Shown here piece by piece: positions 1 to 8,175 of a DNA stretch of 64,000 nucleotides. The notes beneath the pieces are model-generated. The model saw nothing but the letters and a program-made list of their open reading frames with translations, had not been told where the DNA came from and did not search any database. The stretch comes from Clostridium sp. KNHs214 (lineage in GTDB: Bacteria > Bacillota > Clostridia > Clostridiales > Clostridiaceae). Numbering within the stretch: the first letter of the stretch is position 1; each line of letters starts with the position of its first letter. A program made the translations under genes and the position numbers. The stretch is from the NCBI RefSeq assembly GCF_000744935.1, contig NZ_JQMW01000004.1, forward strand, positions 384,795 through 448,794. Direction: 5' to 3'.

Positions 1-622
1 CTCCTTCCGGCAATTTAGCAGCACAACTCAACATATCCACTATGCTACTACCATACTGCGGATCTGAAGCCCATCCTCCTGGATAATTTGGGTTGCTTCC
101 TATGGCAAGCCATTCTACATATGGTGCTACACCCTTTTGTACATACTGAAAACGTGGATCTACACATGCTTGCTTTAATGGCTCCTTACTTGCATAAGCC
201 TTTAAATGCTGAATAACACATCTAATGCCTGTCCTCATATCTGGGAAACTACTGCCTGGCTCACCATTTCCTGTTGCTCCTATTCCAGCGAAATTATTTT
301 GTTGTTCCTTCACATCGCCGGTAAACTTTAAAAAATTAGTTTCCTTCATCATCTGTACAAAGGCTATGTCCGGACGAACTCCTTCTACTATTCCCTCTTC
401 CCAAACAGTAGAAATAAAGTCCTCGGCGTATTTCAAATCTTTATTACTATTATACGATTTAAAATACTCTAAGGCCTGATATTTCGTTAACTTAGCCTGT
501 CCCATTATTGAAGTTAAATTATTCGCTTCCACGGCTTTTACATTGAAATTAAATCCCAAAAGTAGGAACATAACCATAACAATAGTGCCAAGTACGTGAA
601 ATCTTCTTTTTTTAGTACACAT
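1..622 (-). CDS. Secreted glucosaminidase-domain protein, C-terminus beyond window
   Basis: Reading leftwards from an ATG at 622 (ribosome site GGAAGG just upstream) gives about 207 codons that run off the left edge. A hydrophobic signal peptide (roughly residues 8-30, ending near VKA) is followed by a mannosyl-glycoprotein endo-beta-N-acetylglucosaminidase-like domain with the segments FVQMMKETNFL, QNNFAGIGATG, FPDMRTGIRCVIQHLKAYA and DPRFQYV. The same segments occur in the N-terminal domain of the amidase at 40893-44189, so the two are paralogues. The domain would cleave peptidoglycan glycan strands outside the membrane. What follows the domain is unknown because the gene is cut by the window edge. 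Family call is good; the biological role (lysis, wall turnover, germination) is open. Confidence 0.85.
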   Translation of the reverse strand, partial: MCTKKRRFHVLGTIVMVMFLLLGFNFNVKAVEANNLTSIMGQAKLTKYQALEYFKSYNSNKDLKYAEDFISTVWEEGIVEGVRPDIAFVQMMKETNFLKFTGDVKEQQNNFAGIGATGNGEPGSSFPDMRTGIRCVIQHLKAYASKEPLKQACVDPRFQYVQKGVAPYVEWLAIGSNPNYPGGWASDPQYGSSIVDMLSCAAKLPEG

Positions 623-709
623 CTAACCCTTCCTTTCTATAAAAATATGATACATATATATTATCGCAAATTTGATATAGAACTTAAAGTAAAATTAAAA
701 TTTTATACA

Positions 710-763
710 TAAAAAATGCTATCTTTTAATAATTTATTCATAAATAAAATCATTAAAGATAGC
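710..763 (-). terminator. Rho-independent terminator after the CapD-like gene
   Basis: A 9-bp stem (718-726 pairing with 755-763, GCTATCTTT/AAAGATAGC) is followed on the minus strand by a T-rich tract. It lies directly downstream of the dehydratase gene ending at 799 and upstream of the glucosaminidase gene, so it separates the two transcripts. Confidence 0.75.
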
Positions 764-798
764 GTCTTTTATAATATATCTTTGTATAAAGTAAATTA

Positions 799-2646
799 TC
801 AATCTATTTTTCTACTATAAGTACAAACCTTTTTACCCATAAGTCTAAATACATCATCATTTTCTACATTTTCTTTAACTACCTCTCTAAACTCATCAAT
901 ATCCTTTTCTAAAGAATTCAAATCTAATTCCATAGGCTTTTCTACAAATATTTTATTATGTTTAGTAGAAGTTAAAGCAACTTCATCCATTAAAAGCTCT
1001 TCATACAACTTTTCCCCTGGTCTTAATCCAGTATATTCTATTTTAATATCTTTGTCTGGTTCAAATCCTGATAAAGTTATTAAGTCTCTAGCTAAATCCA
1101 CCATTTTTACTGGTTTTCCCATATCCAATACAAATATTTCGCCACCCTTAGCCATTCCACCTGCCTGTATAACAAGCTGAGCTGCTTCCGGTATGGTCAT
1201 AAAGAATCTATTTATTTCAGGATGAGTTACAGTAACAGGCCCTCCACGAGCTATTTGCTTTTTAAATATTGGTATTACAGAACCATTACTTCCTAATACA
1301 TTTCCAAATCTAACTGCCACATATTCTGTACTGCTAGTCTTATCAAAAGCCTGAATCATCATTTCACAAAATCTTTTAGTAGCTCCCATTATATTGGTAG
1401 GATTAACAGCCTTATCGGTACTTATCTGAACAAACTTATTAACTCCAAAATCACTACTGCACTTTACTACATTATAAGTACCTATTATATTATTTTTTAT
1501 AGCTTCCTTGGGGTTTTTCTCCATAAGTGGTACATGTTTGTGAGCAGCTGCATGAAATACTACATTCGGTCGATACTTCTTAAATATTTCTCTAATTCTT
1601 TTTTCATCTCTGATGGATGCTATAATAACATCTAAATCTAACTGAGGATTTACATCTCCTAATTCTCTTTGAATCTCATATGCATTATTTTCGTATATAT
1701 CTAATATAATTAGCTTTTTAGGTTTAAATTTAACTATTTGCCTGCATAATTCTGAACCTATAGATCCTCCTCCACCAGTTACCATTACTACTTTATCTTT
1801 TATATACTTATCTATATCAGTATTGTCTAACTTAACAGGCTCTCTTCCAAGCAAGTCCTCTATATTTACATCCCTAAGTTTACTTATACTTACAGTTTCA
1901 TCTATTATTTCATATATACCAGGTATAGTTCTTAATTTACACTTAGTTACTTTACATATAGATAGTATGTCTGTTTTAGTTTCTAAATCCGCTGATGGCA
2001 TTGCCATTATTATCTCTTCAACTTCATTTTCTTTGCATATTCTTGGAATATCTCTTCTTCCGCCTAAAACCCTAACCCTGTGAATTACCTTTCCATGTTT
2101 AGTTTTATCGTCATCTACAAAGCCCACCACATTATAATTAAATTCTTTATGCTTTCTTATTTCTTTTAAAAGCATAACTCCAGCATCTCCAGCACCTATT
2201 ATTAAAACTCTCTTTTTACCTTCACAATTACCTTTATACTCACTATTGTTCTCAACCATTCTGTATATAAATCTTATTCCTCCTAAAGACACTACAGATA
2301 AAATCCAAAATATTATGTGCACGGTAAATGGAAACCTAAAGTAAGCATTTTCAAATAATTTATATGTTATAAAATAGCTGTATATTATAAAAACTACGTT
2401 AGATAAAGAAACTGAATATATTATAGAAATAAGTTCTTCAATAGAAGCATATCTCCAAAGCTTATTATAAAGTTTAAAAATACTATTAAGTATAATGGTT
2501 ATTGCTGTTACTGGTATTACTGAGTACCAAAAGAAAGTCATATATTCTGGTGAAATCTTAAAATCAAGCCTAAGTAATAATGCTAAATATAATGACGCCA
2601 CAATGAGTATTATATCGTACATTATGAAACTTCTATATTTTCTCAT
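799..2646 (-). CDS. Membrane NDP-sugar 4,6-dehydratase (CapD/WbpM/PglF type)
   Basis: A 615-aa polysaccharide biosynthesis protein. About four N-terminal membrane helices fill residues 8-125. A first Rossmann-like domain starts at GAGDAG (151-156). The catalytic extended SDR domain starts near residue 290 with VTGGGGSIGSE and contains AAAHKHVPLME and STDKAVNPTNIMGATKR. The tyrosine of ordinary SDRs is a methionine four residues before lysine, as in WbpM-type long dehydratases. Family members convert UDP-GlcNAc to a 4-keto-6-deoxy sugar for capsule, glycan or protein glycosylation. Ribosome site GAGGATG precedes the ATG at 2646. No partner aminotransferase or acetyltransferase is adjacent, so the end product cannot be named. 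Full length, no defects seen. Confidence 0.9.
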   Translation of the reverse strand: MRKYRSFIMYDIILIVASLYLALLLRLDFKISPEYMTFFWYSVIPVTAITIILNSIFKLYNKLWRYASIEELISIIYSVSLSNVVFIIYSYFITYKLFENAYFRFPFTVHIIFWILSVVSLGGIRFIYRMVENNSEYKGNCEGKKRVLIIGAGDAGVMLLKEIRKHKEFNYNVVGFVDDDKTKHGKVIHRVRVLGGRRDIPRICKENEVEEIIMAMPSADLETKTDILSICKVTKCKLRTIPGIYEIIDETVSISKLRDVNIEDLLGREPVKLDNTDIDKYIKDKVVMVTGGGGSIGSELCRQIVKFKPKKLIILDIYENNAYEIQRELGDVNPQLDLDVIIASIRDEKRIREIFKKYRPNVVFHAAAHKHVPLMEKNPKEAIKNNIIGTYNVVKCSSDFGVNKFVQISTDKAVNPTNIMGATKRFCEMMIQAFDKTSSTEYVAVRFGNVLGSNGSVIPIFKKQIARGGPVTVTHPEINRFFMTIPEAAQLVIQAGGMAKGGEIFVLDMGKPVKMVDLARDLITLSGFEPDKDIKIEYTGLRPGEKLYEELLMDEVALTSTKHNKIFVEKPMELDLNSLEKDIDEFREVVKENVENDDVFRLMGKKVCTYSRKID

Positions 2647-2986
2647 GAATTCACATCCTCTTCATTTATCTTATATAAATCTTTATGGTCTTACGCTTAA
2701 ATTTTACACCATTTTAGAAATAATTCAACTTTAATTATAGTGTCTAAATGTCATATATACAAACTTTATTATTAAATAGCTAAAAATTTTACAATTAATT
2801 CATGTTTATCTATGTACTTAAAATTATTAATTGTTATCTATAATTTAAATAGTTATAATTTAAATTATAATAATACATAAAAAGATACCTACTCCTTAAG
2901 CATCTAACTGGACACTTATGAAGTAGATATTTAAAGATTTAGTAGTCACTTCCCAACATTATATTACTATATCCACTAGTTATTAT
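2647..2986. other. AT-rich intergenic region
   Basis: 340 bp without a gene. It holds the promoter region of the CapD-like gene and, at about 2882-2935, an imperfect hairpin (GATACCTACTCC pairing loosely with GAAGTAGATATT) that may end the YhbD-like transcript. Nothing else recognised. Confidence 0.4.
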
Positions 2987-3610
2987 CTAATTTACCCTTA
3001 TCTTCATCTCCTCAATACACTTCAATATATTAATTTTCAAAACCATTTTAGTTTCATTATCTATATATATTTCAGTACCATGAGGAATCAATATGCTGAC
3101 TGCTGCTCCAAATTTTCTTAAAAGTATAATATCATAATCTTCCTTTTCGATATTATTATAATTATCTTTTAATGTTTGCAAAACACCCTTACCTTCTTCT
3201 ATGCTCACCTCGCCAGATTTAATAAACTTCTCTAATATATACATGTGTAAAATTTTTTCAAAAGAAAGAGTAAGACCCAAAGGATATAGCTGACTATATA
3301 TATTCATGGTCATTTCTGTAACTAAATTTCTTCTCAAAACTTCATCTTTACTAAAAGAAATGTCCTGTAGATTAGGCGTAAATATGTTAGCAATTTCATC
3401 TAGAGATAAATCGTCCTTCATATTCTTTATTACATCAATTCTATCTAGTATTTTATCTTTAGGAAAGAATGTTTCCTGCCCTGTAAAAGATGATTTTTTA
3501 ATAAACCATTCTTCTGGAATTAGTTTCTTTCGCTTCCATCTATATAATTGTCCATAGGATATACCCGTTAAATCTAAAAGTTCCTTTTTAGAAATCAAAT
3601 CCTCTTCCAT
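2987..3610 (-). CDS. yhbD: YhbD family DUF4004 protein, MerR-like helix-turn-helix
   Basis: A 207-aa protein starting with a MerR-like DNA-binding segment: LISKKELLDLTGISYGQLY then RWKRKKLIPEEWF (residues 5-37), ending in QETFFPKDKILDRI. This is the signature of the Bacillus YhbD/DUF4004 family; the C-terminal part has no catalytic motif. It is the last gene of a cluster with two ABC-2 permeases, an ATPase and a bactofilin-like protein. In Bacillus yhbD also sits by bactofilin genes (yhbE, yhbF), so a shared role is likely. It probably regulates the cluster, possibly through the palindrome at 7750-7764; that link is inference only. Ribosome site GGAGGTAATTAT precedes the ATG. Confidence 0.8.
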   Translation of the reverse strand: MEEDLISKKELLDLTGISYGQLYRWKRKKLIPEEWFIKKSSFTGQETFFPKDKILDRIDVIKNMKDDLSLDEIANIFTPNLQDISFSKDEVLRRNLVTEMTMNIYSQLYPLGLTLSFEKILHMYILEKFIKSGEVSIEEGKGVLQTLKDNYNNIEKEDYDIILLRKFGAAVSILIPHGTEIYIDNETKMVLKINILKCIEEMKIRVN

Positions 3611-3654
3611 ATTATAATTACCTCCTTCCTCCTACAGTACACACATATTACAAT

Positions 3655-3776
3655 ACCTAATCATTAGCCACCAGGCTCCAGTTACTAAGCTCTAATCATC
3701 AGGCTTTAGTCTTCAATCACTGAGACCTATTCACAATTCTCTAGCCCTCTAGCCCCTGGCCAACTAACACACTAAT
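3655..3776. repeat. Degenerate short CTAGCC/CTAAC-type repeats
   Basis: Between yhbD and the upstream permease lies a run of loosely repeated 8-12 base words (CATTAGCCACCAG, CATCAGGCTTTAG, CTAGCCCTCTAGCCCCTGG, CCAACTAACACACTAA), touching the permease stop codon at 3777. The same kind of sequence follows the stop codons at 30899, 35028 and 61749. Confidence 0.5.
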
Positions 3777-4610
3777 TTAGTGTGTTCCTAAAATTCCCTT
3801 ATCTCTACATTTTCTATCTATTCTTAAGAATATCCAATTTCCTACAATACAACACACTAACATAGACACAATAAGTATTATAAATTCTATTTTTAAAGAA
3901 AACAATGGTTTTTGATTTATTAGTATAACTCTGTTACTGTCATACATATAAGTAAGTGGTATAGCTAGTGATATAGCCATAAATGCCTTTGGAAGTACTT
4001 TTATAGGAAAAAAGCTTCCTGACATAGCATTGATTATACTACTGCTTAAATCTATTATTGGATTTGCATTTTTAGCTATTAAAACTAATCCCGCTATGGC
4101 AACGCCTATGCCCATAAGACCAATGACTCCTGGTATTATAAATGCTATAGCTTTTAAAACATCTCCCGTTACTCTAAATCCAAAAGCAAAATGACATATA
4201 ACTCCTGTAATAATAATCTCTATAGTTGTTATAAGTAATCTAGACAAGTTTTTGCTTATTAAAAGGCTTATTCTGCTGGCAGGAGATGACCAATTTGACT
4301 CCAAAACCCCCTGCTGCATCTCTTCTTTAAGAGAAAATCCAATGGACCAAAATACCGTTTGCACATAACTCATTACCATATAACCTACCACTAAAAATCC
4401 CATAAAATCCGAATTACCAGTGTACTTAGTAAATCCACTCATCTCTCCATTTATGGAAAAACTTTTCCCCATGAAATAAAATGGTGTAAGCCATATTATT
4501 GGGTCAAAAAAACTAAATATAACATTAATAGGATATCTAAAATATATTTTCATACTTATTATAAATCTTGCTCTGTAAACATATAGTTTTCTCAATAATT
4601 TTTCCTTCAA
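3777..4610 (-). CDS. ABC-2 type transporter permease
   Basis: A 277-aa integral membrane protein with about six hydrophobic segments and the ABC-2 signature around LKEEMQQGVLESNWSSP (near residues 95-112). It starts with TTG at 4610, placed by a GGGGGTG ribosome site. It is a paralogue of the upstream permease (4623-5447), 12 bp away, and with the ATPase at 5460-6464 would form a heterodimeric exporter. The EEMQQGVLES motif is common to daunorubicin/lipooligosaccharide-type exporters, but the substrate cannot be told from sequence. Confidence 0.88.
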   Translation of the reverse strand: MKEKLLRKLYVYRARFIISMKIYFRYPINVIFSFFDPIIWLTPFYFMGKSFSINGEMSGFTKYTGNSDFMGFLVVGYMVMSYVQTVFWSIGFSLKEEMQQGVLESNWSSPASRISLLISKNLSRLLITTIEIIITGVICHFAFGFRVTGDVLKAIAFIIPGVIGLMGIGVAIAGLVLIAKNANPIIDLSSSIINAMSGSFFPIKVLPKAFMAISLAIPLTYMYDSNRVILINQKPLFSLKIEFIILIVSMLVCCIVGNWIFLRIDRKCRDKGILGTH

Positions 4611-4622
4611 CTAATTCACCCC

Positions 4623-5447
4623 CTAGAATCTTCCTAAAGCCCCTTGATTTTTTACTCTCTTTTCTGTATATAAAAAAGCAAGTCTTCCTACTACAAAAAT
4701 GGCTACTCCTAAAATTAAACACATTATTATATTAAAAGAAGCTGCCTTTAAAGTCTCTCCGTTTACCATCAGTTGTCTTGCTGCTATTATTCCATAAGTA
4801 AATGGTATGCATTTAGATATACTCTGCATCCATAAAGGAGTTATTGCTATTGGAAAGGTTATTCCGCAAAGCATCATTATAAGCCCTCTTACAAACTGTA
4901 CTGCAGTATTAGTTTCCTTTGCCCATAGAACTAAACTAGCAAATAGGCAACCTAGCCCATATATGCCTGGAATCATTATTAAAAATATTAAAAGCCAATA
5001 TGAAACATTTCCTGTGAAGTGAACTCTGTATATAAATCTATACTCTAAAACAGAAATTACATTTACTGTAAGAGCCTCAAGCATAGATACGAGACCTGCT
5101 CCTACTAAATAATCAAATTTATTTATAGGACAAAGCCAGTTAGACTCCAAGGTACCTCTCATCTGTTCCTCTCTTAGAAAAGTTCCAAACCCCCACATAG
5201 TTGAATTTACCCACATCCACAGCATAGTTCCAACCACAATATATCCAACATAATTCGGTGTTCCAGTTACAGCGCTAAAGGCTTTTAGTCCTGATCTATC
5301 CGGTCCTGAAAACCCAATAGCACTTAAAATATACATAGAAGGAAAAATTAATGGCCATATTATTATTTGTATAATCCAAGTAGGATATCTCATTATTAAA
5401 GTAAATTCTTTTCTAAAAACCGTACCAATAGTTCTAAACCTATTCAT
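4623..5447 (-). CDS. ABC-2 type transporter permease
   Basis: A 274-aa membrane protein with six predicted helices and the ABC-2 motif REEQMRGTLESNWLCP (near residues 90-105), matching its partner permease. ATG at 5447 with ribosome site AGGGGGCG. Spacing of 12 bp on both sides shows a tight ATPase-permease-permease operon. Two different permeases suggest a heterodimer. Substrate unknown. Confidence 0.88.
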   Translation of the reverse strand: MNRFRTIGTVFRKEFTLIMRYPTWIIQIIIWPLIFPSMYILSAIGFSGPDRSGLKAFSAVTGTPNYVGYIVVGTMLWMWVNSTMWGFGTFLREEQMRGTLESNWLCPINKFDYLVGAGLVSMLEALTVNVISVLEYRFIYRVHFTGNVSYWLLIFLIMIPGIYGLGCLFASLVLWAKETNTAVQFVRGLIMMLCGITFPIAITPLWMQSISKCIPFTYGIIAARQLMVNGETLKAASFNIIMCLILGVAIFVVGRLAFLYTEKRVKNQGALGRF

Positions 5448-5459
5448 TTAATTCGCCCC

Positions 5460-6464
5460 CTAATCCCTCAAGCTCTTTCCTGTTAAGTGTATGAATACAT
5501 CCTCCAGTGAAGGTTCCTTCACATTCATGCTGAGTATTTTTTTATTATTGTTTGAAACACAATCTATTATCTTTTGAATAACCACATCTCCATCCATATG
5601 ATGAATGTTCAAAATGTACCTTCTTCCAGCTTCGTCATATTTACTCACTACATTTTGAATATCTTTTATTCCTTTTATTTCATCTAAAAGTTTTTTATCA
5701 GAACCATCCACTTCTACATTTAAAGTCTTTACTTCATTTAGCTTTCTTTTTAGATTTTCGGGGGTATCCAGTGCTATTATTTTCCCTCCATCTATTATTG
5801 CTATTCTATCACTTAAAAAATCTGCTTCTTCCATGTAATGAGTAGTCAAAAGCACAGTTCTTCCTTCATTTTTTATCTCTAAAATTATTTCTCTTAAATT
5901 AATAGCTGCTTGAGGATCTAACCCTAAGGTTGGTTCATCTAGTAAAACCACTGGTGCATTAGGTATCAAGGCTTTACCTAATGCCACTTTTTGTTTCATA
6001 CCTGTAGAATATTTCTCCACCAATTCATCTGCTTTATCTGTAAGCCCCAATCTATCTAATACCTTTTGGGTTCTTTCTTTAGCTTCTTTTTTATTGCATC
6101 CATACAAAGCTGCAAAATATTCTAAATTCTCCCTAGCACTTAATTTCCAGTATATACTTCTATCCCCTGCCAGTACTGTTCCTATATTGCTTAAAGCTTC
6201 CATGGGATTTTTGTCTACGTCTTTTCCCATAACTGTAACGCTGCCACTTGTTGGCCTTAAAAGGCCTGTTATCATTTTTATAGTTGTAGTTTTTCCCGCT
6301 CCATTAGGTCCTAAAAGTCCAAAAACTTCCCCCTTATTTATATGAAAACTTACATCATCCACTGCTTTAAATTCTTTTTTATCAGTTTTTTTAAATAATT
6401 TCTTTTTTTCACTGATAAAATACTTTTTTAAGTTTTTAACCTCTACTGCTACTTCTTTATTCAT
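5460..6464 (-). CDS. ABC transporter ATP-binding protein
   Basis: A 334-aa ATPase subunit: Walker A GPNGAGKTTTIK (about 53-64), Q-loop region near GTVLAGDRS, signature YSTGMKQKVALGKAL (about 153-167), Walker B VVLLDEPTLGLDP (about 173-185) and H-loop TTHYMEEAD. A C-terminal extension of about 80 residues ends PSLEDVFIHLTG, as in exporters of the drug/lipooligosaccharide class. First gene of the exporter operon; a MITE copy (6621-6931) separates it from the bactofilin-like gene upstream, so any original co-transcription of the two may be altered. Confidence 0.92.
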   Translation of the reverse strand: MNKEVAVEVKNLKKYFISEKKKLFKKTDKKEFKAVDDVSFHINKGEVFGLLGPNGAGKTTTIKMITGLLRPTSGSVTVMGKDVDKNPMEALSNIGTVLAGDRSIYWKLSARENLEYFAALYGCNKKEAKERTQKVLDRLGLTDKADELVEKYSTGMKQKVALGKALIPNAPVVLLDEPTLGLDPQAAINLREIILEIKNEGRTVLLTTHYMEEADFLSDRIAIIDGGKIIALDTPENLKRKLNEVKTLNVEVDGSDKKLLDEIKGIKDIQNVVSKYDEAGRRYILNIHHMDGDVVIQKIIDCVSNNNKKILSMNVKEPSLEDVFIHLTGKSLRD

Positions 6465-6620
6465 TTTAAAAGCCCCCCTTTTTTAATTTAAAATTTAGAA
6501 TGTAAAATTTAAATTTAATATTGAAATTCCTAGGGAATCCCTTAAATTTATATTAAAATTTTTTAACTTTACATTTTTATTTTATAACTGCAAAAGTTGA
6601 ATATTTAAATTATATGTTAT

Positions 6621-6931
6621 GATTATCCCACAAAAAGCATTACATTACCTGAATTATGAAATTTCTCTGGAATGACTTGCATAAGAAGCAAAGGAACTAT
6701 TTAAATTTAATTTTAGAAATTCTTCTTTTAGACAGATAAAATTATCGTAAGCCTGGCAAGGACGCCAGGCTAGCGAACCTGAGGCAGGACGCTGAATGTG
6801 AGCGTTAGATAATTTTATATGGCTAAAAGATTAGAATTTCTTAAATTAAATTTATTGTTCCTAGCTCTTATGCAAGTCATGGAGGAGAAATTGCATAATT
6901 CTATCACATTATACCTTTTTGTGGTTTAATT
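6621..6931. mobile_element. 311-bp MITE, GATTATCCCACAA family, copy 1
   Basis: A near-complete palindrome. The left tip GATTATCCCACAA is the inverted counterpart of the right tip TTGTGGTTTAATT (right tip degenerate). It is flanked by a perfect 7-bp direct repeat ATGTTAT (6614-6620 and 6932-6938), evidence of insertion. The centre (about 6750-6812) holds a small cloverleaf-like set of hairpins, GCCTGGC/GCCAGGC, CCTGAGGCAGG and ACGCTgaatgtgAGCGT. It has no ORF. It is almost identical to the copy at 19780-20090. Neither transposase in the window has matching terminal repeats. Confidence 0.88.
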
Positions 6932-6950
6932 ATGTTATTTGATATTTAAA

Positions 6951-7679
6951 TTATATTTGCTTTGTTACACCCACTTTTGATTCATTTGACATATTGAAGC
7001 TCCCACTGTATTCAACATTTTCTATATTGCATCCTGGTCCTAGTACTATATTTTTGCCTCTTACAGTTTCAGCATGAGTGTATTCAAGGTATATTTCATC
7101 ACCCTCTATTAGTTCACATTGTAATTTAGTTATAGAATTATTAAAGGACATTTTAAAAAATCTTCCAAATCCTATTTCATCATTTTTCCTCACATCTATC
7201 TTTTCTCCACCTACTTCTCCCACTTCATTTTTTCCCTTTAATTTTATATTTATTTCTCCGGCATTAAGCATGCCATCTATTTCAAAAACCCCATTAGAAT
7301 TAAATATTTCAGCCTCGCAATTACCACCTATTTCTACCGCTCCTGAAACTTTTATTTCTTCTGAATACACATTGCCATCTACATCTATGGCACCAGCTAT
7401 CTTTAACTCTTTACAATTTATATCTCCCTTTATATCTGCAGCACCACTGACACTTATATAATCACCTTTAACATTTCCATCTATATCTGCAGCACCAGCA
7501 ACCTTTATATTTTCCCCATCTACATTTCCATTTATATCTCCTGACCCCATTACCTTTAGTTCTTTACACTTCAAATCACCATTTATGTCTCCAGAACCAA
7601 GTATCTTAACTTGATTATATTCTCCACCTGAACTCTCTCCTGAACCAAGTATTTTTACATCTCCTAATTTATTTTCCAC
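6951..7679 (-). CDS. Bactofilin-like polymer-forming protein (YhbE/YhbF type)
   Basis: A 242-aa protein whose first ~140 residues are a regular array of short beta-rungs: KILGSGDINGDLKCKELKV, then MGSGDINGNV, VAGAADIDGNV, VSGAADIKGDI, IAGAIDVDGNV and VSGAVEIGGNC. Such hexapeptide-like rungs (G-D-I-x-G) are typical of bactofilins, which fold as a right-handed beta-helix and polymerise without nucleotide. The C-terminal ~80 residues are unrelated beta-rich sequence. GTG start at 7679 with ribosome site AGGAGG seven bases upstream. Neighbourhood with yhbD matches the Bacillus yhbD-yhbE-yhbF grouping. Role in clostridia not known. Confidence 0.8.
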   Translation of the reverse strand: MENKLGDVKILGSGESSGGEYNQVKILGSGDINGDLKCKELKVMGSGDINGNVDGENIKVAGAADIDGNVKGDYISVSGAADIKGDINCKELKIAGAIDVDGNVYSEEIKVSGAVEIGGNCEAEIFNSNGVFEIDGMLNAGEINIKLKGKNEVGEVGGEKIDVRKNDEIGFGRFFKMSFNNSITKLQCELIEGDEIYLEYTHAETVRGKNIVLGPGCNIENVEYSGSFNMSNESKVGVTKQI

Positions 7680-8060
7680 GCTAAAACCTCCTATATAATC
7701 TCTTAAAATTTGTTAGTTTATATTGTTTAATAATATTTTATTCGTCCAACGTAACATTGTTACGCTACAGGAATAAAAAAATATCACTTTAACCAAAATA
7801 GAATAAATAATTTCCTTATATTCAATCTCTAATCTCTATTTTCTAAACGCCTTTGCTTGAATAGCATTTCCAATGTCATATACTATTGGCTTTTAATCAA
7901 AACTAAAGTCTCTTACCATTTGCTATCTTTTCTCTATACTTTATTGTTTATTTTTCAAATTATTCCTTATGACAATTTCATTGTAACATAACATTGTTTC
8001 ATTGTAAATACATTTACAATTATTTTTTTAAATCTATATATAATTAAAAAAATAATATGA
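7680..8060. other. Intergenic region upstream of bactofilin-like gene
   Basis: AT-rich noncoding DNA of about 380 bp. It carries the palindrome at 7750-7764 and otherwise low-complexity sequence with scattered ATTGT words (around 7977-8010). No ORF of note. Confidence 0.4.
7750..7764. promoter_or_regulatory. Candidate operator palindrome CGTAAC-ATT-GTTACG
   Basis: A perfect 6+6 dyad with a 3-base spacer, about 70 bp upstream of the bactofilin-like GTG start, in otherwise very AT-rich DNA. Position and form suit a dimeric regulator such as the MerR-like YhbD encoded in the same cluster. Binding by YhbD is a guess. Confidence 0.35.
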
Positions 8061-8130
8061 TTAATCCCCAGTGATTAATTTCTCATCTCCATACTTATTT
8101 GGAAATTTGAGATTATTCTCTGGGGATTAA
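8061..8130 (-). terminator. Long hairpin, terminator-like, after the TPR gene
   Basis: TTAATCCCCAG (8061-8071) pairs perfectly with CTGGGGATTAA (8120-8130), enclosing a second partial stem (CTCATCTCC region against GAGATT). On the minus strand it is followed by ATTATTTTTTT. It lies 45 bp past the TPR gene. The 48-base loop is longer than usual for a terminator. Confidence 0.5.
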
Positions 8131-8175
8131 TAATTTGTATTTTAAAATCAAAATTTGGTGATTAAAGACTTGGGG

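Noticed and set aside
4537..4722. 61-aa ORF overlapping the junction of the two ABC permeases
   Set aside because: Alternate-frame shadow of both permease genes with no ribosome site.
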